Shown: in pieces, positions 9,057-15,790 of the stretch
Layout of the letters: each line of letters starts with the position of its first letter
How positions within the stretch are numbered: position 1 is the first letter of the stretch
NCBI RefSeq assembly: GCF_000732925.1
Contig: NZ_CP008953.1
Coordinates: forward strand, 4,836,001 to 4,900,000
Length of the DNA stretch: 64,000 nt
Direction of reading: 5' to 3'
Origin: Amycolatopsis japonica
Lineage (GTDB): Bacteria; Actinomycetota; Actinomycetes; Mycobacteriales; Pseudonocardiaceae
Position numbers and translations under genes: made by a program
Notes under the pieces: model-generated
The model's database searches: none
Seen by the model: the letters and a program-made list of their open reading frames with translations, nothing else
Told to the model about the DNA's origin: nothing

Positions 9057-9491
9057 ATGAGAACACCTCAACCCGCCACGACCGCCCTGGACGAGCAGCG
9101 GATCCCGGTGAGAGCCAAGCTCGCCGCGGCGTGGACGAGCCTCGTGCTCCTGTACGCCTATGTGGACATTCTCGCCTTCTTCAAACCCGGTGTCGTCAAA
9201 GACATCGAGGCCGGCGTCGTCTTCGAGTTCGACATCAGCCAGACGTTGTTCGCCGTCTTCCTCACGCTCATGGCGATCCCGACCCTCATGGTCGTGCTGT
9301 CGATGACCCTGCCCGCCCGGGCGAACCGCACCACGAACCTCATCGTGGCCTCGATTCAGGTCCCCTTCGCGGCGTTCAACGCGGTCGGCGAGTCCTGGCG
9401 GTACTTCTACGGCCTCGGCGTCGCACTGGAATTGATCGTCCTCGCCCTCATCCTGCGGTACGCCTGGACCTGGCCCCGCACCGCGCGGTGA
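9057..9491 (+). CDS. Small four-helix membrane protein (DUF6326-like)
   Basis: A 144-residue protein with four predicted membrane helices at about 25-45, 65-90, 100-120 and 122-140. A charged N-terminus is followed by AAWTSLVLLYAYVDILAFF. I recognise it as resembling the small DUF6326 family of actinobacteria, which has no known function. It is divergent from the histidine kinase operon with 162 nt between them. That space, 8895-9056, holds no gene. The protein ends 6 nt before the stop of the convergent AcpS gene. Confidence 0.7.
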   Translation: MRTPQPATTALDEQRIPVRAKLAAAWTSLVLLYAYVDILAFFKPGVVKDIEAGVVFEFDISQTLFAVFLTLMAIPTLMVVLSMTLPARANRTTNLIVASIQVPFAAFNAVGESWRYFYGLGVALELIVLALILRYAWTWPRTAR

Positions 9492-9497
9492 TCTCTT

Positions 9498-9866
9498 CTA
9501 CACCGCGAGCGCGACCGCCAGGACCAGGTCCGCCTTGTGCGTGATCGAGACCTGGACGTCCACCACCCCGAGCGCGGCGGCTCCCGCGGCCGCCGCGCCG
9601 GTGAGCACCACCAGGGCCTCGCCGGAATCGGCTCGTTCGACGGCGATCTGGCGCGGCGCGACGCCGTCGGCGAAACCGGTGCCGATCGCCTTCGCGACGG
9701 CTTCCTTCGCCGCGAACCGGCCCGCCAGGAACTCCCGGCATCGATCGGGGCCGAAACCGGCCGCGGTGGCGAGTTCGGACTCGGCGTAGACGTAGGCACG
9801 GAACCACGGCCGTGCCAGCAGCCGGTCCAGTTCGCCGACGTACAGCAGGTCGGCCCCGATCCGCAT
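9498..9866 (-). CDS. AcpS-type 4'-phosphopantetheinyl transferase (first of three)
   Basis: A 122-residue holo-ACP synthase-like protein. The Mg-binding Asp lies in MRIGADLLYV and the hallmark Glu/Lys in GRFAAKEAVAKAIGTG. The terminal strand is VSITHKADLVLAVALA. It is close to standard AcpS length. It would transfer phosphopantetheine from CoA to a carrier-protein serine, most likely the ACP encoded at 10659-10928 in the same operon. It starts 4 nt after the KAS-like gene stop and is the last gene of the nine-gene operon. Confidence 0.88.
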   Translation of the reverse strand: MRIGADLLYVGELDRLLARPWFRAYVYAESELATAAGFGPDRCREFLAGRFAAKEAVAKAIGTGFADGVAPRQIAVERADSGEALVVLTGAAAAGAAALGVVDVQVSITHKADLVLAVALAV

Positions 9867-9870
9867 CTTG

Positions 9871-10662
9871 CTACCCCGCCGGGAAGGAGAAGACCGCGGC
9901 GTGACTGCGACCGCTCACCGGGTCGGTGTCGCAGAGCACGACCTTCCGGTACGTCTCCTGCCACGCCGGCCAGTTTCCCGCCAGGGCGAGCCACACACTG
10001 GTGCAGTACGAGCCCGGCGCGACCCGGTGGACGTCCGCCTCGACGGTTTCCGTCACCCACGGACCGAGGACCACGAGCGTGCCAGGCTCCCGATGTGGTT
10101 CGAGCAGCTCCCCCACCGTCCCGCCGGACGACACCGACGCCAGCCGTGGCCCCGGTCCGGTGCCGAGGACCAGCGCGGCACCCGAGTCGACCAGCCCGCC
10201 GTCGTCGACGAGCGGATGCGGGGTCGGGAGCGTCGTCTGCTCCAGTATCGCGACGACCGCCTCGTCGCACCGGCCCGACCGCTGATACGCCGCCACGACG
10301 CGCAAGGCCGTGAAAGGCGCGGCCAAACCCTGCTGTGCCACGGAGAACGTGGTCGCCGTGACGTCGAGCCGGTCGGCGAGATACGGCGCCACGGCGGTGA
10401 ACGGCAGGACGTCGGGCAGGGCGTGGGTCACGATGACCAGCTGCGGGCGGCTCGTGCGCACGCCCTCGGCTTCCAGTAACCGGTCGGTCAGCGCCTTGTG
10501 CGAGACGTGCGCGCCGCGCTGCCAGCGTTCTTCGTCCACTTTGGACCCGAACGGTTCGACGAGATCCGCGAGGAACCTCGAGACCGCCGCGTCCTCCCGG
10601 TAGCCGGGCCCCGGCGGTGAGATCACCGCGCTCGTGCCGCGCAGGGTCGGTTCACCGCTCAT
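9871..10662 (-). CDS. KAS/thiolase-fold-like protein without a catalytic Cys
   Basis: A 263-residue protein whose layout resembles half to two thirds of a beta-ketoacyl synthase. It has an N-terminal GTSAVISPP strand, a PQLVIVTHALPD strand, and a FSVAQQGLAAPFTALRVV helix where KASIII enzymes carry the nucleophile. Here the position reads Ala/Gln and no Cys is present. A GSYCTSVWLALAG segment near residue 220 takes the place of the usual C-terminal region. At 263 residues it is shorter than KASIII (about 320-340). It overlaps the ACP gene by 4 nt (ATGA). It may be a chain-length-factor-like partner of the KASIII-like protein at 10925-11884. Family assignment is by pattern only. Confidence 0.55.
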   Translation of the reverse strand: MSGEPTLRGTSAVISPPGPGYREDAAVSRFLADLVEPFGSKVDEERWQRGAHVSHKALTDRLLEAEGVRTSRPQLVIVTHALPDVLPFTAVAPYLADRLDVTATTFSVAQQGLAAPFTALRVVAAYQRSGRCDEAVVAILEQTTLPTPHPLVDDGGLVDSGAALVLGTGPGPRLASVSSGGTVGELLEPHREPGTLVVLGPWVTETVEADVHRVAPGSYCTSVWLALAGNWPAWQETYRKVVLCDTDPVSGRSHAAVFSFPAG

Positions 10663-10928
10663 GACACTCCTTCCCCGATGGCCTGCCTGGATTCGACGTA
10701 GTCGGCGAACGAACGGACGGTGCGGAGGCGATCGATGTCGAGGTCGTCCGGATCCACCGTGATGTCGACGGCCATCTCCACCAGCATCAGCAGTTCCAAG
10801 ACCTTCGACGAGTCCAGCCGCAGGTCGTCGAACAGCCGCGTGTCCTCGGTCAGCCCGGTGATCTCCCGTTCCAGGACGTCCCCGAGCGCGTCCCCGATCG
10901 CCGACACCACCTCGTCGCGGGCCGTCAC
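10659..10928 (-). CDS. Acyl carrier protein
   Basis: An 89-residue discrete carrier protein. The phosphopantetheine site is Ser40 in DDLRLDSSKVLELLMLVE, and the four-helix acidic pattern is typical. GTG at 10928 is chosen because it overlaps the KASIII-like gene stop (GTGA), as do most junctions in this operon. It is one of two carrier proteins here; the pairing suggests that one holds an amino acid and the other an acyl group. Confidence 0.88.
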   Translation of the reverse strand: MTARDEVVSAIGDALGDVLEREITGLTEDTRLFDDLRLDSSKVLELLMLVEMAVDITVDPDDLDIDRLRTVRSFADYVESRQAIGEGVS

Positions 10929-11884
10929 GTCCCGCTCCCCCGCGTCCGATGGGTGATCACCATGGCGCCGAACGTCGCACCGAGACCGACCGTCACGAGC
11001 ACGTAGCGGGCACCGTCGACGAGCCTGCCGTTCTCCCGCAAGGTCGTGTAGTTCAGGAACACGTCCGACGAGAAGCAATGGCTGAGCTTGGGGATGTTCT
11101 CCAGGAAGAACTTCTCCGACGGCGCCTCCAGCGCCTTCACCGTCTGCCGCCAGGCGAGGGCGTTGACGTTGTGCGGGATCACCAGATCGATGTCGTCGAA
11201 CCCGCATCCCGCCTCGGCCACCGCCTCAAGGATCACCTCGGCCAGCCTCGGCCCGTAGAGCTCGCCGAATTCGGTGTTCTGCTCCGGGGTCAGCGCCAGC
11301 CATTCCGCATACTGCCCCAACGTCTTCGTGACGAAGGAGTGCACGACGTCGCCGTCGCCGTCCACCGTCAGCAGGCACGCCGACGCCGCGTCCGCCATGA
11401 TCGCGGTGTTGGGGATCAGCTGCACGATCGGCGAAAACGCCCGCTCGCCGGTCACCATCAGCGCGTAACCGCCGGTCTCGCCCTCGGCCCGCAGCAGCTC
11501 GGCCGCGACGTCGATGGCACCCAGACTGCTCACACAAGCCTGGTGGGACAACGCGAATGCCTCGACGTCCACCAGCCCCAGCCGCCGCACGAGCTCCTGG
11601 GCGATGTCGACGTCGGCCGGCGCGAGTGCCTGGGTCGTATGCGCGAACACCAGCCTGTCGATCCTCCGGCCTGCGGGCAGCGCCGCCAGCGCCCGCTTCG
11701 CGGCGGGCAACAGGAGGTCGAACAGGTCCATCCCGGGATCGAACCGGAGCGTGTCGAGGCCGTAGAACTTCCGGAACACGCCGAGTTCGGCCCGGCGCAG
11801 CCCGAGGTGCTCGCCGAGCTCCTCGATGCGGACGCTGCGGTCGGGTACGAACGATTCGACGCGTTCCAGTGTGGTCGCGCCCAT
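10925..11884 (-). CDS. KASIII-like ketosynthase/acyltransferase
   Basis: A 319-residue thiolase-fold enzyme. The nucleophile is Cys117 in ALSHQACVSSLGA and His239 lies in VIPHNVNALAW. Where classical FabH has Asn in 'GNTS', this protein has KLSHCFSSDVF (His270, Asp275). Altered triads are known in KASIII homologues that transfer acyl groups to O or N nucleophiles (CerJ-type) rather than making C-C bonds. The enzyme may therefore form an ester or amide between carrier-bound partners (inference). ATG at 11884 overlaps the methyltransferase stop. Confidence 0.85.
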   Translation of the reverse strand: MGATTLERVESFVPDRSVRIEELGEHLGLRRAELGVFRKFYGLDTLRFDPGMDLFDLLLPAAKRALAALPAGRRIDRLVFAHTTQALAPADVDIAQELVRRLGLVDVEAFALSHQACVSSLGAIDVAAELLRAEGETGGYALMVTGERAFSPIVQLIPNTAIMADAASACLLTVDGDGDVVHSFVTKTLGQYAEWLALTPEQNTEFGELYGPRLAEVILEAVAEAGCGFDDIDLVIPHNVNALAWRQTVKALEAPSEKFFLENIPKLSHCFSSDVFLNYTTLRENGRLVDGARYVLVTVGLGATFGAMVITHRTRGSGT

Positions 11885-12708
11885 CAGCCCTCCAGGTATT
11901 CGGCCTGCAACAGCCAGAGCCGGTTGGCGCCGCGGCGTTCCGGCGGCTGTACCTCGTACGGCCAGCGGCCCTCACCCGCGCCGGGCTGACCGGGTTCCTT
12001 GATGGCGTCGACCTTCCAGCCGTGGGCCAGCAGGAACTCCTCCGGCTCGTCGGTACCGAAGATCCACGGTGTCCCGTCGTCGGCCAGCCGGTCGAGGAAC
12101 GGCTTCGAGAACGGGCTGCGCAGCAGGGCACGGCCGAGGATGTCCAGCGCCAACCTGCTCCCCGGCGCCGACACCGAACCCAGCGTATTCAGCAGACCGC
12201 CGGCCTGCTCCTCGGTCAGGAAGAAGGTCAGCGCCTCAGCCACCCACAACGTCGGGCGGGCCGGGTCGAAGCCCGCCTTCTCCAGGTCCGGCAGCCATTC
12301 GCGGGTCAGGTCGGCGGGAACGACCCGGCGATCGACACGCGGCTCGGCGCCCAGTTCGGTCAGCCGCCGCTGCTTCTCCACCAGCAGCGGCTCGTGGTCG
12401 ACCTCGAAGACGACGGTGTCCTCGGGCCAGTCCAGCCGGAACGCCCTGGTGTCCATCCCCGCGGCGATCAGCACGACCTGGCGGATGGAGGGATCCGACC
12501 GCAGCTCACCGATCGCGTCGTCGAGGAACCTGGTCCGGATGCTGATGAACGGCAGCAGCCCGCCACCGGCGTAGCGCTCGATCAGCCGGAACCCGTCCGG
12601 CGCGGCGAGGGCGCTTGCCAGCGGGTCGGCGAACAGCGCGTCCTCGCGTTCGGATTCGAGCGAGCGAGCCGCCGCCATCCACTGCGCGGTATAGGAAACG
12701 GCGTGCAT
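11884..12708 (-). CDS. SAM-dependent methyltransferase, leucine carboxyl methyltransferase-like family
   Basis: A 274-residue class I methyltransferase of the bacterial PPM/LCMT-like group (PF04072 type). Hallmarks are the N-terminal R.RFLDD motif, VVLIAAGMDTRAFRL (SAM-binding glycine region, near residue 80), FEVDHE (acidic residue for the ribose), and WVAEALTFFLTEEQ. This family often O-methylates carboxyl or hydroxyl groups in secondary metabolism. Its start overlaps the stop of the upstream carrier-protein gene. The substrate is probably a carrier-bound intermediate or the released acid. Confidence 0.9.
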   Translation of the reverse strand: MHAVSYTAQWMAAARSLESEREDALFADPLASALAAPDGFRLIERYAGGGLLPFISIRTRFLDDAIGELRSDPSIRQVVLIAAGMDTRAFRLDWPEDTVVFEVDHEPLLVEKQRRLTELGAEPRVDRRVVPADLTREWLPDLEKAGFDPARPTLWVAEALTFFLTEEQAGGLLNTLGSVSAPGSRLALDILGRALLRSPFSKPFLDRLADDGTPWIFGTDEPEEFLLAHGWKVDAIKEPGQPGAGEGRWPYEVQPPERRGANRLWLLQAEYLEG

Positions 12709-12956
12709 CAGCTGACTCCCGCTCCGGCGAAGAACGCCTTCTCGATGGCCGACAGGGTCTTGAAGTCCGCGATGTCGATGTTGTCGAAGTCGACCTCGAC
12801 GCCGCTCGCGTCCTCGATCACGTAGACCAGCTCGACGAACGACAGCGAGTCGACCAAGCGGCTTTCGATCAGGTCCTCTTCGAACGCCAGATGGGTGCGT
12901 TCCGGGTGCCTGCCGAGAATCCAGTCACTGACCTTTTCGATACCAGGGGCGGGCAT
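12708..12956 (-). CDS. Acyl/aminoacyl carrier protein
   Basis: An 82-residue carrier protein with the phosphopantetheine Ser37 in SRLVDSLSFVELVYVIED and a hydrophobic helix III (IADFKTLSAIEKAFF). It lies 27 nt downstream of the second AcpS gene and two genes after the amino acid:carrier-protein ligase, so it is the most likely acceptor of that ligase (inference from gene order). 'gaaggagaa' precedes the ATG at 12956. Confidence 0.9.
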   Translation of the reverse strand: MPAPGIEKVSDWILGRHPERTHLAFEEDLIESRLVDSLSFVELVYVIEDASGVEVDFDNIDIADFKTLSAIEKAFFAGAGVS

Positions 12957-12983
12957 GTCTTCTCCTTCGAGGTTGTTTCCTTC

Positions 12984-13373
12984 TCAGTCCGCGGCGGACA
13001 CCGCGACCGCGATGGCGTACGCGTCGTCGTGGGTGATGCTGATTTCGATCTCGCCGAGCCCGGCTTCCCGGGCCAGCCGCGCGGCGCGTCCGGTGAGCCG
13101 GACCACCGGCCAGCCGCCGTCGCTCTTGAGTACTTCGGTCGAGAGCCAGGGCACGGGCTGCCCACCGACGTGGAAGAGTTTGAACACCGCTTCCTTGGCG
13201 GCCAGGCGTCCCGCGATACCGGCCAGATCCGGACCGTCCTGAGTGGACGAACTCAGCAGTTCGGCGGAAGAGAGCATGCGCCGCAGCGCGGGTTCCGCGT
13301 CCTGGGCGACGAGCTCGCGCACCCGGCTGAGCGGGACGACGTCGATGCCGATCCGTCTCGCGGGCATGGTCAC
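12984..13373 (-). CDS. AcpS-type 4'-phosphopantetheinyl transferase (second of three)
   Basis: A 129-residue holo-ACP synthase-like protein. It has GIDVVPLSRV (Asp metal ligand), GRLAAKEAVFKLF (Glu and Lys) and ISITHDDAYAIAVAV. GTG at 13373 overlaps the ligase stop (GTGA); an in-frame ATG at 13367 is the alternative. It sits directly before the carrier-protein gene at 12708-12956 and probably activates it. It differs clearly in sequence from the AcpS at 9498, so the two are probably not recent duplicates. Confidence 0.88.
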   Translation of the reverse strand: MTMPARRIGIDVVPLSRVRELVAQDAEPALRRMLSSAELLSSSTQDGPDLAGIAGRLAAKEAVFKLFHVGGQPVPWLSTEVLKSDGGWPVVRLTGRAARLAREAGLGEIEISITHDDAYAIAVAVSAAD

Positions 13374-14212
13374 CCGGCCCGGTCCGCCGCCGCTCGGACG
13401 GCCGCCAGCGCCGCCGGGAGATCGCCGTGGTGGACCTCGGTCAGCACGGCGAGCCAGCGCTCCAGGCCGAAGGCCACACAACTGGTGTAGGCGAACTCCT
13501 TGCCGTCTCCGAAGCGGATGTCGCACCGTTCGCCGAAGAAGTTGCGGTGGGTGTTGACCGAGGCGATCGCGAGGGTGCCGTGCTGGAACTCGTATTTGAC
13601 CGGGCTCAGCTTCTGCAGGAGAGCGCGGGCGCCGTCGTTCTGGAAGAACGGATCGATCGCCGCCTCCTTTTCCAGGCCGAGGCCGAGTTCGCCGGAGAAC
13701 GCCAGGATCCGTTCGGTGAAGCGGGAAACGACTTCCTGGGTGTGCTCGAACGAGCCGAGCGCGACGATCTCACGCATCTGGAAACTCGCCAGCCGCCGCA
13801 ATCCGCTGTAGTGGTCTTCGCTGCGGAAACAGCGGTTGACGAGCGACACGATCTCCGTCTCGGACACCTTCGTGCCCTCGTAGAAAAGGTAAGCCCCGTA
13901 ACAGGTCGCGTGCGGCAGACCGTAACGGCCGTCCTGCAGATCGCCGCCGGCGAACCGCCCGTCGACCGGCTTTCCCTCCCGGCCGGCCAGATCCAGCGGA
14001 CCGGCCACGAACGCCAGATGCGGGAAGTTCGCGTAGACGTCGAACTTCTCCAGGTCGGTGACCGGGTACAGCGGCGGCGGGCTGATCTCCCGCGCACCGG
14101 CGGCGCCCGCCCAGCCGAGGAAGGTCCGGTCGAGTTCCTGGACCAGGGCGGTCTCGTCGGGACCGAGGATCGCCAGCGCTTCGGCGCCGTCCACTCCGGT
14201 GGTGCGGGTCAT
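13370..14212 (-). CDS. Amino acid:[carrier protein] ligase (class II aminoacyl-tRNA-synthetase-like)
   Basis: A 280-residue protein resembling the catalytic core of seryl-tRNA synthetases without the tRNA-binding arm, as in the bacterial amino acid:carrier-protein ligases. These adenylate an amino acid and load it on a phosphopantetheine arm. Class II motifs are visible as FQMREIVALG (motif 2, Arg147) and SCVAFGLERWL (motif 3). Three residues match my recollection of the zinc site of atypical SerRS and these ligases: Cys104 (HATCYGAY), Glu148 and Cys245. ATG at 14212 overlaps the oxygenase stop. The amino acid is not predictable with confidence; known homologues use Gly or Ala. Confidence 0.87.
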   Translation of the reverse strand: MTRTTGVDGAEALAILGPDETALVQELDRTFLGWAGAAGAREISPPPLYPVTDLEKFDVYANFPHLAFVAGPLDLAGREGKPVDGRFAGGDLQDGRYGLPHATCYGAYLFYEGTKVSETEIVSLVNRCFRSEDHYSGLRRLASFQMREIVALGSFEHTQEVVSRFTERILAFSGELGLGLEKEAAIDPFFQNDGARALLQKLSPVKYEFQHGTLAIASVNTHRNFFGERCDIRFGDGKEFAYTSCVAFGLERWLAVLTEVHHGDLPAALAAVRAAADRAG

Positions 14213-15093
14213 CGGAGGATCCCCGTTCGCTCCAGGTACTTCAGGGTCTTGCGGAACACCTGTTGCTCGGTGGCGGGCCGGGTGGGCGCGTCGAGCAGCG
14301 CACGCCGGAGTTCCAGCGGGTTCTCGATGCCGGCGTCGCGATAGACCTGCGGGTTGTACAGCGACTCGAAACTGTAGGTGAGATAACGGCGGAGATAGGC
14401 CGAAACCTCGACGAGTTCCTCCTCGGTCGCCGTCTTCTTGAGGTCGCCGTAGAGATGCTCCACCAGCTCCCGGCCGAACGCGATATGCCGCGATTCGTCC
14501 TGATGGTGGATGCGGTTGATCGCGCGGATCGTCTCGTGCAGACGTTCGTCCCGCGCCATCAACGAGTTGTAGTGGTCCACCAATTCCTCGAAGATCAGGA
14601 TCCTCGCGAACACCAGCAGACTCTCCACTTTGGACGAAGACGCGGGCGGGATGGTGACACCGGCGCCCGGGGCACGGTAGATCTTTTCGCCGTAGCGCAG
14701 GCAGAATTCGGCGAAGAACCACATGTGCTCGTTCTCTTCGCCGATGAAGTGGTGGAAGAACTCCGACGGCGTCTCGAAGCCGGTCGTGTGGATACGCGCG
14801 ACGACCTCGATCAGCAGCTCGCGGATCCCGTGCACGTTGAGGCTGTAGAAGTTGATGCTTTCGAACCGTGACAAGGCGAAGAGCTGGTCCTCGCTCAGTG
14901 TCGTGGCGAACTCGGTGCCGTGCGTGGTGGTGAGCTCGGGGCTCATCCACCACATCCGTTCGGGCAGGCTGTCCGGCCACTCGAACATCTGATAGGGGTT
15001 GTAGTAGTCGTCGATCGACTTCGACGAGAGGCGATCGAGCAGGCCGCGAAACCGTTCGTCCGCGTCGATGATGTCGCTGATGTCACTGGCCAC
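14209..15093 (-). CDS. AurF-like diiron N-oxygenase
   Basis: A 294-residue helical protein of the p-aminobenzoate N-oxygenase (AurF/CmlI) type. Candidate iron ligands in the expected order are Glu78 or Glu92, Glu120-x2-His123 (GEENEHMW), Glu169 (FEELVDHY), His196, and Glu200-x2-His203 (HHQDESRHIAF). The His-x3-Glu-x2-His spacing equals that recalled for AurF H223/E227/H230. Known members oxidise arylamines to hydroxylamine, nitroso or nitro groups. Here the substrate may be an amine of a carrier-tethered amino acid (inference). GTG at 15093 follows 'ggaggag'. It is the first gene of the nine-gene operon. Confidence 0.85.
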   Translation of the reverse strand: MASDISDIIDADERFRGLLDRLSSKSIDDYYNPYQMFEWPDSLPERMWWMSPELTTTHGTEFATTLSEDQLFALSRFESINFYSLNVHGIRELLIEVVARIHTTGFETPSEFFHHFIGEENEHMWFFAEFCLRYGEKIYRAPGAGVTIPPASSSKVESLLVFARILIFEELVDHYNSLMARDERLHETIRAINRIHHQDESRHIAFGRELVEHLYGDLKKTATEEELVEVSAYLRRYLTYSFESLYNPQVYRDAGIENPLELRRALLDAPTRPATEQQVFRKTLKYLERTGILR

Positions 15094-15271
15094 GAAGGTC
15101 TCCTCCGTTCTTCCGGACTCGATTCGACGCTACGGCAAGGAATCCGCGCGATTCAACGTCCGCAAGCGGTCTGGCCGACACCGGCCAGCACCCTGGTTTC
15201 CCGATGCGGCGGCGATCTAGGGTGGCCGCACAGCGACGACGCGGAGCGGCGGGACCTGGGCAGTCCAGGAC

Positions 15272-15324
15272 GTTGCGAAAGCCACTTTCGCAACCTTCAA
15301 CGTTGCGAAAGTGGCTTTCGCAAC
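15272..15324. repeat. Paired palindromic intergenic repeat (family 1)
   Basis: Two 23-nt palindromes (gttgcgaaag-cca-ctttcgcaac and its exact reverse complement) are separated by a 7-nt spacer, so the whole forms a larger inverted repeat. Relatives occur at 51239, 63537 and 63731. It is the main feature of the 329-nt space (15094-15422) between the divergent AurF-like and third AcpS genes. That space must also hold promoters for both, though none is recognisable. Confidence 0.85.
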
Positions 15325-15422
15325 ACGCCGCCCTTCGCCCTGCCCCTCGACAGAACACGAATCGCCACTCACGACCCACTCGGCCGGGCGACCGGCGCGA
15401 AGTGCGAAGGGACCGGGAACGT

Positions 15423-15788
15423 ATGACCACGCTCGTCGGAGTGGACGCGCTGCGCGTGGCCGAACTCGACCTGCTCGCGCGGCGCGGCTGGTTCCTGAAG
15501 TTCCTGTTCTCCCAGGAGGAAATCGACGACCTCGCGACGGCGGGCAGCGTCTGTCTCGCTTGCCGGTTCGCCGCGAAGGAGGCGGTGCTGAAGATGCTCA
15601 GGACCTGCCTGTCCGGTTCGGTCCCGCCCGCCCAGATCGTGCTCCGGCGGTCCGGAGCGGGCGCGACGTCGGTGGAGTTGCGCGGTGCGGCGTCAGAACG
15701 TGCTCGTGCGCTGGGCATCGAGCGGGTCGACGTCTCCATTTCCTGTGAGCGCGGGCTCGTGATCGCGGTCGCGCTGGGGACGGCCTGA
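15423..15788 (+). CDS. AcpS-type 4'-phosphopantetheinyl transferase (third of three)
   Basis: A 121-residue AcpS-like protein. It has LVGVDALRVAEL (Asp), CRFAAKEAVLKML (Glu/Lys) and VDVSISCERGLVIAVAL. The usual terminal His (SITH/SISH) is replaced by SISC, a departure that might weaken activity. ATG at 15423 is preceded by 'agggaccgggaacgt'. It is divergent from the nine-gene operon and convergent with the SARP gene, whose stop is only 2 nt beyond its own. Confidence 0.82.
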   Translation: MTTLVGVDALRVAELDLLARRGWFLKFLFSQEEIDDLATAGSVCLACRFAAKEAVLKMLRTCLSGSVPPAQIVLRRSGAGATSVELRGAASERARALGIERVDVSISCERGLVIAVALGTA

Positions 15789-15790
15789 AC

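Noticed and set aside
15241..15330. CRISPR-like array
   Set aside because: The units are two palindromes in inverted orientation with a 7-nt spacer, not direct repeats with unique spacers, and no cas genes are present.
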